Shown: positions 6,136-14,215, counted from the first letter of the stretch. The stretch: 24,256 nt of DNA from DASTDY01 sp035478375 (GCA_035478375.1 DATIJQ010000068.1:1-24256); one strand, 5' to 3'. Numbers and translations are program-made. Notes: generated by a model not told the origin, from the letters alone.

Positions 6136-6750
6136 ATGAAAGCGCTACTAGGTACCAAATTAGGTATGACCCAACTCCTCCAGGAGGATGGCGTTGCTGT
6201 TCCAGTGACGTTAATCCAAGCGGGCCCTTGTACTGTCACTCAGGTGAAGTCTGTCGAAAAAGACGGCTACAGCGCAGTACAAATTGGGTTTGGAGAGGGT
6301 AAGAACCTGAGCAATGCCACCAAAGGCCACGTTGCAGCCAGCAAAGCAACGCCAAAATACATTCGCGAAGTGCGGGTAGACGAACTACCAGAAGACGTTG
6401 CGGTCGGTGCGACCTTTGACGTTTCTGTTTTTACTGTTGGCGATCACGTCGACGTCACCGGCACCAGCAAAGGTAAAGGTTTTGCCGGCACCATCAAACG
6501 CCACAACTTTAACGCCGGGCCACGTAGCCACGGCGCGAGCGCTTACAGTCGCCGCCCAGGTTCAATTGGGTCTATGTACCCGCAAAAAGTGTTTAAGGGC
6601 AAGCGCATGGCTGGCCGCATGGGTGCCGAACAAGTCACGGTTCAAAACTTGGCCGTTGCTTTAATCGATGCCGAACGCGGTGTTATTGGTCTTAAAGGCG
6701 CTGTGCCCGGCCCACGCCGCGGTTTAGTAATGATTGGGGGAAATAACTAA
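6136..6750 (+). CDS. rplC: 50S ribosomal protein L3
   Basis: L3 is an early-assembly large-subunit protein that reaches toward the peptidyl transferase centre. I place the start at the ATG at 6136, which gives the canonical MKALLGTKLGMTQ and has GGGAG five bases upstream, instead of the in-frame ATG at 6112 that directly follows the leader T run. The product is 204 aa. The central loop SHGASAYSRRPGSIGSMYPQKVFKGKRMAGRMG, which approaches the active site, and the terminal VKGAVPGPRRG-like segment are present. It is the first gene of a 19-gene run and its stop overlaps the rplD start by one base (TAATG). It sits directly behind the attenuator-like leader. Confidence 0.98.
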   Translation: MKALLGTKLGMTQLLQEDGVAVPVTLIQAGPCTVTQVKSVEKDGYSAVQIGFGEGKNLSNATKGHVAASKATPKYIREVRVDELPEDVAVGATFDVSVFTVGDHVDVTGTSKGKGFAGTIKRHNFNAGPRSHGASAYSRRPGSIGSMYPQKVFKGKRMAGRMGAEQVTVQNLAVALIDAERGVIGLKGAVPGPRRGLVMIGGNN

Positions 6751-7358
6751 TGGCTGAAACAACTCCAAAAACCAGCTTGCCAAAAAGCGTGTTTGCCGTA
6801 GAGGTGCCAAACCACGTGCTGCTTAAGCTCAGCTACGAAGCATACCTTGCCAACGGCCGCGCCAACTACGCCAAAACGCTTAAGCGTGGCGAAGTTAGCG
6901 GTGGTGGTAAAAAACCATGGAAGCAAAAAGGTACTGGTCGCGCCCGCTTTGGTAGTAGTCGTAACCCGATCTGGCGCAAAGGCGGTATCGCTTTTGGTCC
7001 AACTGGTAACGAAAACTACAGCAAAGCTGTGCCGGTAAAGGCTAAGCGCGTTGCGATTCGCCAAGCGCTCACCCTGGCCGCTCAAGCCAAAGAGATTATG
7101 GTGATTGACCCCATTAAAACAACCGGCAAAACTGCCGAAATTGTAAAGTGGTTGGCTGACCAAAAAATCGCTGCGACCAGCCACGTTGTTATTGTGGTTG
7201 ATACCAAAACACCAGAACTCGTTCGCGCAATCAGCAACCTGCAAGATGTGCAACTTGTGCAGGCCACTTACCTCAACGTGTTTACCATTCTTAACGCAGA
7301 CAAACTAATAATGACCAGCGCAGCCGTAAAAGCTGTCGAGAATTGGTTGGGAGCATAG
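6750..7358 (+). CDS. rplD: 50S ribosomal protein L4
   Basis: L4 lines the nascent peptide exit tunnel, and in E. coli it represses its own operon through the S10 leader. The 202-aa product carries the family's extended basic loop, GGKKPWKQKGTGRARFGSSR (about 52-71), which is the part that reaches the tunnel. The globular domain ends with VFTILNADKLIMTSAAVKAVE, the conserved C-terminal stretch. It overlaps rplC by one base and is followed by rplW after a single base. Because L4 is the known autoregulator in some gamma-proteobacteria, it is one candidate ligand for the leader hairpins at 6034-6110, but nothing in the sequence proves this. Confidence 0.98.
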   Translation: MAETTPKTSLPKSVFAVEVPNHVLLKLSYEAYLANGRANYAKTLKRGEVSGGGKKPWKQKGTGRARFGSSRNPIWRKGGIAFGPTGNENYSKAVPVKAKRVAIRQALTLAAQAKEIMVIDPIKTTGKTAEIVKWLADQKIAATSHVVIVVDTKTPELVRAISNLQDVQLVQATYLNVFTILNADKLIMTSAAVKAVENWLGA

Positions 7359-7359
7359 C

Positions 7360-7668
7360 ATGGAACTCAAAGTTATCCCACGCATGAGTGAAAAAAGCTA
7401 CGCCCAATCACAAGCCGGTGTGTACATTTTTAACGTACCAACGACCGCAACTAAGCAGATGATTGCCGACGCTGTTGCTAAGCAATTTAGCGTCGAGGTT
7501 GTTACCGTTAACATCGTGCTCGCCAAGGGCAAAGTTAAAAAGAGCTATCGCAAAGGTGGTGCACCTGTGATTGGTAAGCGTCGCAACGTTAAAAAAGCGT
7601 ACGTCCGTTTGGCTGAGGGCAACAGCATTCCTGTGTTTGCTGCCGCCGAAGCTGAGGAGAATAAATAA
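7360..7668 (+). CDS. rplW: 50S ribosomal protein L23
   Basis: L23 sits at the tunnel exit and is the docking site for trigger factor and signal recognition particle. The product is 102 aa, a normal length. It begins MELKVIPRMSEKSYAQSQ, with the conserved SEKS turn, continues YIFNVPTTATKQMIADAV and then the basic strand region AKGKVKKSYRKGGAPVIGKRRNVKKAYVRL. The last residues are glutamate-rich (AAEAEENK). It starts one base after rplD and overlaps rplB by one base through TAATG. Confidence 0.97.
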   Translation: MELKVIPRMSEKSYAQSQAGVYIFNVPTTATKQMIADAVAKQFSVEVVTVNIVLAKGKVKKSYRKGGAPVIGKRRNVKKAYVRLAEGNSIPVFAAAEAEENK

Positions 7669-8501
7669 TGGCTATTAAAGCATACAAACCTACGACCCCT
7701 GGCCGCCGTGGCATGACCACGCAAGACCTGCAAATGGTTACTGCAAAGCGTGGCGTTAAAAGCTTGCTTAAGGTTCGCAAGCAGCGCGCTGGCCGCAACA
7801 ACACCGGTCGCATTACCACTCGCCACCGTGGTGGCGGCGCTAAACACTTTTATCGTTTAATGAACCACCGGTTGGCGCCGGGCACAGTTGCTACGGTTGA
7901 GGCAATCGAATACGACCCAAACCGCTCAGCCCGCATTGCTCGTCTTAAAGACCAGCACGGCTTGTACCACTACGTAATTGCTGACAACAGCATGACCGTT
8001 GGCGGCACAATTACTAGTGGTGCTGACGCTCCTATAGAAACCGGCAACCGTTTGCCACTGGCCAATATCCCAACTGGTAGCTTGGTGTACAGCATCGAAC
8101 TCCAGCCCGGTAAAGGTGGCCAAATGGTACGCGCCGCTGGTACAAAAGCGCAATTAGTTGCCAAAGAAGGCGACTACGCCCAGCTGCGTTTGCCAAGCGG
8201 TGAAGTCCGTAAAGTCCGCATAGAGTGCACCGCCGTTTTGGGTACTGTCGGCAACGAACAGCACCAAAACGTTAAACTCGGTACTGCTGGCCGCCGCCGC
8301 CGCATGGGTTGGCGCCCAAGCGTGCACGGTAAAGCCATGAACCCAAGCGATCACCCAATGGGTGGTGGTGAAGGCAAAACTGGCCCGGGCCGCAATCCTA
8401 AAACTCCTTGGGGCAAACCGGCTCTTGGTTACAAGACTCGCCGCCGCCAAGATACAACTAAGTACATCGTGCGTTCACGTCACGAGGCGAAGAGGAAATA
8501 A
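7668..8501 (+). CDS. rplB: 50S ribosomal protein L2
   Basis: L2 is needed for subunit association and peptidyl transferase activity. The 277-aa product has the RNA-binding OB-fold region with RNNTGRITTRHRGGG, the SH3-like domain around VYSIELQPGKGGQMVRAAGT, and the C-terminal region NPSDHPMGGGEGKTGPG. The His that corresponds to essential His229 of E. coli L2 is kept (residue 229 here too), but the following conserved His of DHPHGGG is Met231. The tail ends in a basic RSRHEAKRK. It overlaps rplW by one base and is separated from rpsS by three bases. Confidence 0.99.
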   Translation: MAIKAYKPTTPGRRGMTTQDLQMVTAKRGVKSLLKVRKQRAGRNNTGRITTRHRGGGAKHFYRLMNHRLAPGTVATVEAIEYDPNRSARIARLKDQHGLYHYVIADNSMTVGGTITSGADAPIETGNRLPLANIPTGSLVYSIELQPGKGGQMVRAAGTKAQLVAKEGDYAQLRLPSGEVRKVRIECTAVLGTVGNEQHQNVKLGTAGRRRRMGWRPSVHGKAMNPSDHPMGGGEGKTGPGRNPKTPWGKPALGYKTRRRQDTTKYIVRSRHEAKRK

Positions 8502-8504
8502 GCC

Positions 8505-8771
8505 ATGAGTCGTTCACTTAAAAAAGGCCCATTTATTGACCCTAAATTAGCTAAAAAAGTCGCTGCGCTTGGCGCCGAGGATCGCACGGTTATTAAAACC
8601 TGGGCCCGCGCCAGCACGGTTACACCAGAAATGGTCGGCCGCACAATTGCCATCCACAACGGTCGTTTGCATGTCCCCGTGCTGATTACCGAAAACATGG
8701 TTGGTCACAAGCTCGGCGAATTTAGCCCAACACGTAAGTTCCGCGGTCACGCGAAGAAGGATAAAAAATAA
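8505..8771 (+). CDS. rpsS: 30S ribosomal protein S19
   Basis: S19 is a small-subunit head protein that pairs with S13 and contacts the A-site tRNA and bridge B1a. The 88-aa product has the standard opening MSRSLKKGPFIDPKL, followed by TWARASTVTPEMVGRTIAIHNGR and then HKLGEFSPTRKFRGHAKKDKK. All of the family's core is present and the length is normal. Its stop overlaps the rplV start by one base. It sits in the universal order between rplB and rplV. Confidence 0.98.
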   Translation: MSRSLKKGPFIDPKLAKKVAALGAEDRTVIKTWARASTVTPEMVGRTIAIHNGRLHVPVLITENMVGHKLGEFSPTRKFRGHAKKDKK

Positions 8772-9172
8772 TGGCAAATCAAACTATTGTGCGAGCCAGC
8801 GCAAAGGGTGTGCGCCAAAGTCCGCGTAAAGTCGGTCTCGTTGCTAGCCTCGTTCGTGGCCGTAGCGTTGCTGATGCGTTGACCATTCTGGAATTCACTC
8901 CAAAGCGTGCGGCAAAACCAATCGCCAAAATTATTACCGCCGTCAAAGCCAACGCCGTAAACAACCACGGTTTGACCGAAGGTAGTTTAGTTATTACCCA
9001 ATTGCAAGTTACTGCCGGGCCACGCCTTAAGCGCTTTAACCCAGCCGCTATGGGCCGTGCCTTGCCATACCAAAAAAAGTCTAGCCACATCTTGGTCGAA
9101 GTGAGCGGTGACGTTAAAGCTAAAAAACCTGCCGCTAAACCGGCCGCAGCCAAAAAAGAGGAGACCAAATAA
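8771..9172 (+). CDS. rplV: 50S ribosomal protein L22
   Basis: L22 has a long beta-hairpin that lines the nascent peptide tunnel next to L4. The core (about residues 5-112) shows KGVRQSPRKVGLVASLVRG, the helix with ANAVNNHGLTEGSL, and the hairpin region GPRLKRFNPAAMGRALPYQKKSSHI. A tail of about 20 residues rich in Ala, Lys and Pro (113-133) extends past the usual end. The product is 133 aa. It overlaps rpsS and rpsC by one base on either side. Confidence 0.98.
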   Translation: MANQTIVRASAKGVRQSPRKVGLVASLVRGRSVADALTILEFTPKRAAKPIAKIITAVKANAVNNHGLTEGSLVITQLQVTAGPRLKRFNPAAMGRALPYQKKSSHILVEVSGDVKAKKPAAKPAAAKKEETK

Positions 9173-9807
9173 TGGGCCAAAAAGTAAACCCCATTAGCAT
9201 GCGCTTGCAGGTCAACAAAGACTGGCGCAGTAAGTGGTTCGCCGCTGGCAAGCACGAATACGCAGAGATGTTGCGCCAAGACCTACAAGTCCGTGACATC
9301 ATCGAAAAAATGTTTGCAACCCGCGCAACCATTCAAAAAATTGACATCGAACGCGCGCCAAACTTGGTAACCGTGACGGTGCACACTGCCAAAGCCGGTG
9401 TAGTTATTGGCCGCGGTGGTTCGGGTGCGCAGGCGCTCAAAGCGCAAATCGAAAAGGTTATTCAAAAACCAGTGCGCCTTAACATCGAAGAAGTTCGTCG
9501 CCCAGAACTAGCCTCCAAGCTTGTTGCCGAAAACATCGGCCGCCAGCTGGAACGCCGCATTAACTGGCGCCGCGCCGTAAAAATGGCTGCTCAAAACACC
9601 ATGAACGCTGGTGCCAAAGGTATTCGTATTGAACTCGGTGGCCGCCTTGGTGGCGCCGAAATGTCACGTCGCGAAAAAGAAATCCAGGGCTCGGTACCGC
9701 TGCACACGCTGCGCGCCGACATTGACTACCATCTTGCTACTTGTCAGGTTCCTGGCGCCGGCACCGTTGGTATCAAGGTGTGGATTTATAAAGGCGAGGT
9801 CGCGTAG
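9172..9807 (+). CDS. rpsC: 30S ribosomal protein S3
   Basis: S3 forms part of the mRNA entry channel and its helicase activity. The 211-aa product starts MGQKVNPISMRL, the usual S3 opening, has a type II KH domain with the GxxG loop GRGG (80-83), and a C-terminal domain with RINWRRAVKMAAQNTMNAGAKGIRIELGGRLGGAEMSR. It ends GTVGIKVWIYKGEVA without the longer basic tail seen in many bacteria. rplP follows after eight bases. Confidence 0.98.
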   Translation: MGQKVNPISMRLQVNKDWRSKWFAAGKHEYAEMLRQDLQVRDIIEKMFATRATIQKIDIERAPNLVTVTVHTAKAGVVIGRGGSGAQALKAQIEKVIQKPVRLNIEEVRRPELASKLVAENIGRQLERRINWRRAVKMAAQNTMNAGAKGIRIELGGRLGGAEMSRREKEIQGSVPLHTLRADIDYHLATCQVPGAGTVGIKVWIYKGEVA

Positions 9808-9815
9808 GAGTCGTT

Positions 9816-10229
9816 ATGTTAATCCCAAAAAAGCTTAAACACCGCAAAGTCCGCATCGGCAAAAACACCGGCATTGCAACCGCCGGCAACTACATCGCCT
9901 TTGGTGACTATGGCTTGCAATCGCAGGGTAATGAGCGCATTACCTCGCGCCAAATCGAATCAGCTCGCCAAGCCATGACCCGTTACATTAAACGTGGTGG
10001 TAAAATCTGGATCCGAATTTACCCGCACACTCCAGTTACCAAAAAACCACAAGATGTAAAAATGGGTGGTGGTAAGGGTAATCCAGAATATTTTGCCGCA
10101 AAAGTCAAAGCCGGCACTGTGCTGTTTGAGATGAAAGGCGTCAGCGAAGAAATCGCCCGTGAAGCCATGCGTCTTGCCAGCCACAAATTGCCCGTAAAAA
10201 CTAAGTTCATTAAGCGAGAGGAGGCCTAA
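9816..10229 (+). CDS. rplP: 50S ribosomal protein L16
   Basis: L16 helps place the aminoacyl arm of A-site tRNA and is a late-assembly protein. The 137-aa product begins MLIPKKLKHRKVRIGKNTGI, then GNYIAFGDYGLQSQGNERITSRQIESARQAMTRYIKRGGKIWIRIYPHTPVTKKP, then KMGGGKGNPEYFAAKVKAGTVLFEM and a helix ending KLPVKTKFIKREEA. This is the full standard L16 pattern. TAGGAG upstream serves as ribosome binding site. One base separates it from rpmC. Confidence 0.98.
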   Translation: MLIPKKLKHRKVRIGKNTGIATAGNYIAFGDYGLQSQGNERITSRQIESARQAMTRYIKRGGKIWIRIYPHTPVTKKPQDVKMGGGKGNPEYFAAKVKAGTVLFEMKGVSEEIAREAMRLASHKLPVKTKFIKREEA

Positions 10230-10230
10230 G

Positions 10231-10479
10231 ATGGCAGACAAAAAACAAACCGTCAGCGCTGTTGAAACCTTCCGCGCGCTTGACGAACAAGCTCTAATTA
10301 GTAAAATTGCTGAACTTAAACAACAATTGGTCGAACAGCACCGTGCACATGCTGCACAAGAGTTGCCTGGCCCACACGTTATTGGTGTAACGCGCAAGCA
10401 AATTGCCGTTGCCAAAACCGTGCTGACCGAGAAGCGACTTACCGCAGCAAGCGCGCAACCAAAGGAAGAAGAGAAATAA
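10231..10479 (+). CDS. rpmC: 50S ribosomal protein L29
   Basis: L29 is a two-helix protein at the tunnel exit next to L23. The product is 82 aa, longer than the usual 60-70. The helical hairpin is seen in FRALDEQALISKIAELKQQLVEQHRAHAAQE and RKQIAVAKTVLTEKRL. About ten extra residues precede it, and a tail AASAQPKEEEK follows. Between the helices the sequence ELPGPHVIGVTRKQIA replaces the common LKNPHRIREVRRNIA, but the spacing is kept. The assignment is supported by position between rplP and rpsQ. Confidence 0.95.
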   Translation: MADKKQTVSAVETFRALDEQALISKIAELKQQLVEQHRAHAAQELPGPHVIGVTRKQIAVAKTVLTEKRLTAASAQPKEEEK

Positions 10480-10480
10480 T

Positions 10481-10759
10481 ATGGCACGCAAATTAATGGG
10501 TATCGTCACCTCTGACGTCCAAGAAAAAACCATCACCGTTGCCGTTGCGCGCAGCGTCACGCACAAGTTGTATGGCAAACGCTACACGGTGACCAAAAAA
10601 TACGCCGTTCACGACGAAAAGAACCAGGCGCACATTGGCGACAAGGTAGAAATCTCCGAAACTCGCCCAATTAGCCGTAACAAATCGTGGGCACTCAGCA
10701 AAATCATCGAAACCGGCCACGCCGCGGTTGAGCTCAAAGAAACCGAGGAGGCCAAGTAA
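10481..10759 (+). CDS. rpsQ: 30S ribosomal protein S17
   Basis: S17 is a primary 16S rRNA-binding OB-fold protein. The 92-aa product opens MARKLMGIVTSDVQEKTITVAV, followed by HKLYGKRYTVTKKYAVHDEKNQAHIGDKVEISETRPISRNKSWAL, which is the diagnostic part of S17. A short acidic tail ends the protein. Its stop overlaps the rplN start by one base. Length and order are as expected. Confidence 0.98.
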   Translation: MARKLMGIVTSDVQEKTITVAVARSVTHKLYGKRYTVTKKYAVHDEKNQAHIGDKVEISETRPISRNKSWALSKIIETGHAAVELKETEEAK

Positions 10760-11127
10760 TGATTCAGCAAGAATCTCGCCTCAAAGTTGCCGATAACAGC
10801 GGCGCACGCGAGCTGCTTTGTATCCGCGTGCTCGGCGGCACTGGCCGTCGTTATGCCCACGTTGGTGACATTATTGTTGCCAGCGTAAAAGATGCCAACC
10901 CAAGTGGTGGTGTTAAACGCAAATCGGTCGTTAAAGCCGTAGTGGTACGCACTGTTGCGCCAATTAAGCGCAAAGATGGCAGCACTATCCGCTTTGACGA
11001 AAACGCCGCCGTTGTCATTAACGACGACAAAAACCCCAAAGCCACTCGCGTATTCGGCCCAGTCCCACGCGAACTGCGCGAAAAGGGTTACATGAAGATT
11101 ATTAGCCTGGCTCCGGAGGTACTCTAG
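10759..11127 (+). CDS. rplN: 50S ribosomal protein L14
   Basis: L14 forms the inter-subunit bridge B8 and is the docking site for the silencing factor RsfS. The 122-aa product has the family signature: MIQQESRLKVADNSGARELLCIRVLGG at the N-terminus, KSVVKAVVVRT, DGSTIRFDENAAVVIND (with KNPKATRVFGPV after it) and the terminal KIISLAPEVL. Length is exactly typical. It overlaps rpsQ by one base, and rplX starts after a single base. Confidence 0.99.
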   Translation: MIQQESRLKVADNSGARELLCIRVLGGTGRRYAHVGDIIVASVKDANPSGGVKRKSVVKAVVVRTVAPIKRKDGSTIRFDENAAVVINDDKNPKATRVFGPVPRELREKGYMKIISLAPEVL

Positions 11128-11128
11128 T

Positions 11129-11446
11129 ATGAAGATTAAAACTGGCGACCAAGTTAAAGTAATCAGCGGTGCCCACAAAGGCAAAACCGCAAAGGTGGTG
11201 AGCGTTCATTCAGCCCAGAACGCCGTAAAACTAGAAGGCATTAACGAACGCAAACGGTTTGTTAAACCAAATGCGGTCAACCCACAGGGTGGCAGCAAAG
11301 ACATTCACGTCGCAATTGACGTAAGCAAGGTTGCCTTAGTCCACCCGACCGATGCCAGCAAGACAACTCGCGTTGGCTTCGTAGTTAACAAAGATGGCGC
11401 CAAAGTGCGTGTTGCACGCCAGGCTGCCAACAAGGAGATTAAATAA
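11129..11446 (+). CDS. rplX: 50S ribosomal protein L24
   Basis: L24 is an assembly-initiator protein near the tunnel exit. The 105-aa product opens with a KOW motif, MKIKTGDQVKVISGAHKGKT (1-20), followed by AKVVSVHSAQNAVKLEGIN and a basic segment HIDVSK-like that ends in TTRVGFVVNKDGAKVRVARQ. It overlaps rplE by one base through TAATG. Confidence 0.97.
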   Translation: MKIKTGDQVKVISGAHKGKTAKVVSVHSAQNAVKLEGINERKRFVKPNAVNPQGGSKDIHVAIDVSKVALVHPTDASKTTRVGFVVNKDGAKVRVARQAANKEIK

Positions 11447-12033
11447 TGGTAAAAACGCAAGCAAGTCGCCAAGGGGTTGATACTGCTCGCCTTAAGGCTC
11501 TGTACCGTACAGAGCTGGTACCGCGTCTCCAAAAAGACTTAGGTCTTGCAAATGTTCACCAAGTGCCAAAGCTCGAAAAAATCGTGCTCAACGTTGGACT
11601 TGGCAAGAACAAGGACGACAAGCACTACCACGAGGTTGTAGTCAACACCCTACGCAACATTACCGGCCAGCAGCCAATTGACCGTATGGCCAAAAAATCA
11701 ATCGCAACCTTTAAAATTCGTCGTGGTATGAACCGGATTGGCGTCAGTGTTACCCTGCGCGACGGCACTATGTATGAGTTTATGGACCGCCTTATTAACA
11801 CCGTATTGCCACGCGTTCGTGACTTCCATGGCGTAGCAAATGGCGCGTTCGACAAAGCTGGCAACTACAGCATTGGTCTGCCGGACCAATCTGTTTTCCC
11901 TGAGCTCAGTTTTGAAGACACCACAACAATCCACGGTCTGCAAATTAACTTTGTTATTAACGCCCATGAACCAGCACATTCTAAAGCTTTGTTAAGTGCT
12001 TTTGGTATGCCGTTCGAAAAGGAGAACCGCTAA
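11446..12033 (+). CDS. rplE: 50S ribosomal protein L5
   Basis: L5 binds 5S rRNA and contacts P-site tRNA in the central protuberance. The 195-aa product shows LVPRLQKDLGLANVHQVPKLEKIVLNVGLG, the TGQQPIDRMAKKSIATFKIRRGM segment and GVSVTLRDGTMYEFMDRLINTVLPRVRDF. The C-terminal part, GNYSIGLPDQSVFPELSFED, matches the usual GNYSLGIkEQiIFPEI pattern. A ten-residue N-terminal extension precedes the common start. It overlaps rplX and rpsN by one base on either side. Confidence 0.98.
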   Translation: MVKTQASRQGVDTARLKALYRTELVPRLQKDLGLANVHQVPKLEKIVLNVGLGKNKDDKHYHEVVVNTLRNITGQQPIDRMAKKSIATFKIRRGMNRIGVSVTLRDGTMYEFMDRLINTVLPRVRDFHGVANGAFDKAGNYSIGLPDQSVFPELSFEDTTTIHGLQINFVINAHEPAHSKALLSAFGMPFEKENR

Positions 12034-12302
12034 TGGCTCGTAAATCAAACATCGCCCGCGACAAAAAGCGTCTGCGCATGATTGCCAAGTTTGCCACCAA
12101 ACGCGCCGAACTCAAGGCAGCTGGCGACTTAGAAGGTTTGGCATTATTGCCACGCAACAGTAGTCCAACACGCAAAAAGAACCGCTCAATTATTGGCGGT
12201 CGCCCACGCGCTTACATGAGTCGCTTTGGACTTGATCGTATTTCGTTCCGTGAAAAAGCCAGCAAGGGCGAAATCCCTGGCGTAACAAAGGCCAGCTGGT
12301 AG
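12033..12302 (+). CDS. rpsN: 30S ribosomal protein S14, zinc-free type
   Basis: S14 is a late-binding protein in the small-subunit head. The 89-aa product is the long form without the CxxC pairs of the short zinc-binding S14; there is no cysteine at all. The core motifs are NRSIIGGRPRAYMSRFGLDRISFREKASKGEIPGVTKASW at the C-terminus and KFATKRAELKAAGDLEGLALLPRNSSPTRKKNR in the middle. It overlaps rplE by one base and is followed by rpsH after nine bases. It goes together with the cysteine-free L36 encoded later in the window. Confidence 0.97.
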   Translation: MARKSNIARDKKRLRMIAKFATKRAELKAAGDLEGLALLPRNSSPTRKKNRSIIGGRPRAYMSRFGLDRISFREKASKGEIPGVTKASW

Positions 12303-12311
12303 GAGAATACA

Positions 12312-12716
12312 ATGAGTAGTACACACACTATTGACCCAATCGCTGATTTGTTGACACGTATTCGTAACGCCATTCCTGTTGGCAAAAACGAAATTAACGT
12401 GCCAGCTAGCAAACTTAAATTAACTGTTGCTGAGCAGCTTAAAAAAGCTGGCTACCTGACCGCTGTAAAAATGGTTGAGGGCAAACCACGTGGCACCATC
12501 GTCATTACTATTAACGCTGACGGTGAAGCTGCAAAAATTACCGAAATTCAACGCGTCAGCAAACCTGGCCAACGCGTTTATGCCAAAGCCGACGAAATCC
12601 CGCGCATTAAAAGCGGTCGTGGCATCGTGCTGGTCTCGACCAGTCAAGGTGTTATGACTGGTCAGCAAGCTAAAAAGGCTCGCCTTGGTGGCGAAGTCCT
12701 GTGTAAGGTATATTAA
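12312..12716 (+). CDS. rpsH: 30S ribosomal protein S8
   Basis: S8 is a central-domain assembly protein of 16S rRNA and, in E. coli, represses the spc operon. The 134-aa product has the N-terminal DPIADLLTRIRNA signature, the middle GTIVITINADGEAAKITEIQRVSKPGQRVYAKADEIPRIKSGRGIVLVSTSQGVMTGQQA, and ends KARLGGEVLCKVY, the standard terminal motif. It starts at ATG after AGGAG. Ten bases separate it from rplF. Confidence 0.99.
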   Translation: MSSTHTIDPIADLLTRIRNAIPVGKNEINVPASKLKLTVAEQLKKAGYLTAVKMVEGKPRGTIVITINADGEAAKITEIQRVSKPGQRVYAKADEIPRIKSGRGIVLVSTSQGVMTGQQAKKARLGGEVLCKVY

Positions 12717-12726
12717 GGAGTAAAGT

Positions 12727-13266
12727 ATGAGTCGTATCGGAAAACTACCGATTCAAATCCCAAGCGGTGTGACAATCACGGTCGACGACAAGCACGAAGT
12801 GACTGTCGTTGGTCCCAAAGGCACACTCAAACAATTCGGCCAACCGTTTGTTGACGTTACCATTGGTGACGGCCAAGTAACGGTTACTCGCCAAAACGAC
12901 GACCAAGTTGCTCGCGCTGGCCACGGCCTTATGCGCGCACTGGTTAGCAACATGGTAACTGGTGTTACCAAAGGCTTCGAAAAAAAGCTAGAACTTAACG
13001 GTGTCGGTTACCGCGTCAGCGGTGGCGGCCAAACGCTGGACATGGCGCTTGGTTTTTCGCACCCGGTTAAGTATGCTGCGCCGCAAGGCATTCAATTAAC
13101 GGTCGAAAAAAACCTTATAACTGTTGCCGGCATCGACAAACAGCAAGTCGGCCAAGTGGCTGCCGAAATCCGCGCGCTTAAAAAACCTGAACCATACAAA
13201 GGCAAGGGCATTAAGTACGCCGACGAAGTAATCATCCGCAAAGCCGGCAAGACGGGAGCTAAATAA
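12727..13266 (+). CDS. rplF: 50S ribosomal protein L6
   Basis: L6 sits near the GTPase-associated centre. The 179-aa product has two homologous alpha/beta domains: MSRIGKLPIQIPSGVTITVD with the VVGPKGTL turn in the first, and GVGYRVSGGGQTLDMALGFSHPV in the second. The C-terminal KKPEPYKGKGIKYADEVIIRKAGKTGAK is the hallmark of the family. A ribosome binding site AAGGAG lies upstream. Its stop overlaps the rplR start by one base. Confidence 0.99.
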   Translation: MSRIGKLPIQIPSGVTITVDDKHEVTVVGPKGTLKQFGQPFVDVTIGDGQVTVTRQNDDQVARAGHGLMRALVSNMVTGVTKGFEKKLELNGVGYRVSGGGQTLDMALGFSHPVKYAAPQGIQLTVEKNLITVAGIDKQQVGQVAAEIRALKKPEPYKGKGIKYADEVIIRKAGKTGAK

Positions 13267-13622
13267 TGGCTAAAGTAGCAAAAAAACTAATGAATCAGTT
13301 GTTACGCAAGAACCGCGTGCGTGCAACCGTACAGGGAACTGCTGAACGTCCACGTTTGAGCGTTTACGTTAGCAACATGCACATCCATGCCCAAATTATT
13401 GACGATGACAAAGGCGTGACGCTTGCCAGCAGTACATCGGCAACCGCCAAAGACGCAAAAGGCAACCTGACCCAAAAAGCCACATGGGTTGGCGACGACA
13501 TTGCTAAAAAAGCCAAAAAGGCAAAGGTAACCGCTGTTGTATTTGATCGCAATGGCCGCAAATATCATGGCCGCTTAAAGGCGCTGGCTGAAGCCGCACG
13601 CGCCGGCGGATTGGAGTTTTAA
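13266..13622 (+). CDS. rplR: 50S ribosomal protein L18
   Basis: L18 binds 5S rRNA together with L5. The 118-aa product shows the basic N-terminus with RKNRVRATVQGTAERPRLSVYVSNMHIHAQIIDDDKGVTLASSTS, then AKKAKKAKVTAVVFDRNGRKYHGRLKALAEAARAGGLEF, the diagnostic ending of L18. The gene overlaps rplF by one base. The stretch coding for its last residues supplies the GGAG ribosome binding site of rpsE, which begins two bases after its stop. Confidence 0.98.
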   Translation: MAKVAKKLMNQLLRKNRVRATVQGTAERPRLSVYVSNMHIHAQIIDDDKGVTLASSTSATAKDAKGNLTQKATWVGDDIAKKAKKAKVTAVVFDRNGRKYHGRLKALAEAARAGGLEF

Positions 13623-13624
13623 TT

Positions 13625-14215
13625 ATGCCACAACAAGCTGTAAGTATTGATCCAAAAAGCCGCCAGGGCAATCGCCCGGGTGGTCAAAATCGCCGTCCGA
13701 ACAATCGCGACCAAGCGCCAAAAGAAGAAAAAATCTTCCAAGAATTTGTAATCGGCATCGACCGTGTTGCCCGCGTGGTAAAAGGTGGTCGCCGATTCCG
13801 CTTTAAAGCTCTTGTCGCTGTTGGTGACGGCAAACAACGTGTTGGTGTTGGTGTTGCTAAAGGTATGGACGTGCAATCTGCTGTTGCTAAAGCTGTCGAC
13901 AAAGCTAAAAAACAGCTTATTACCATCCCGGTTACAGATAAAGCAACCATTCCACACGATGTCACTGCCAAAGTTGGCGGCGCCAAAGTATTGTTAATGC
14001 CTGCTGCGCCTGGTACCGGTGTTATTGCCGGTGGTGCGGTGCGTTCAATTATTACATTGACCGGCGTGACTAACCTTATGGGCAAAGCCCTTGGTTCGAA
14101 CAACAAGGTCAACAATGCCTACGCAACCATTGATGCGTTGCGCCAGTTAGTACCAAAAGACCAATGGGTGCAACAGCCAAGCACTAAGACGCCTGCCAAA
14201 AAGGAGGCTAAATAA
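13625..14215 (+). CDS. rpsE: 30S ribosomal protein S5
   Basis: S5 controls decoding accuracy and the mRNA entry pore. The 196-aa product has a 35-residue Gln/Arg/Pro-rich N-terminal extension, then EFVIGIDRVARVVKGGRRFRFKALVAVGDG, in which the VVKGGRRF spectinomycin-site loop is unaltered, then GVGVAKGMDVQSAVAKAVDKAKKQL, and the C-terminal domain with APGTGVIAGGAVRSIITLTGV. In most bacteria rpmD follows; here the stop overlaps the rplO start by one base, so there is no room for rpmD. Confidence 0.99.
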   Translation: MPQQAVSIDPKSRQGNRPGGQNRRPNNRDQAPKEEKIFQEFVIGIDRVARVVKGGRRFRFKALVAVGDGKQRVGVGVAKGMDVQSAVAKAVDKAKKQLITIPVTDKATIPHDVTAKVGGAKVLLMPAAPGTGVIAGGAVRSIITLTGVTNLMGKALGSNNKVNNAYATIDALRQLVPKDQWVQQPSTKTPAKKEAK

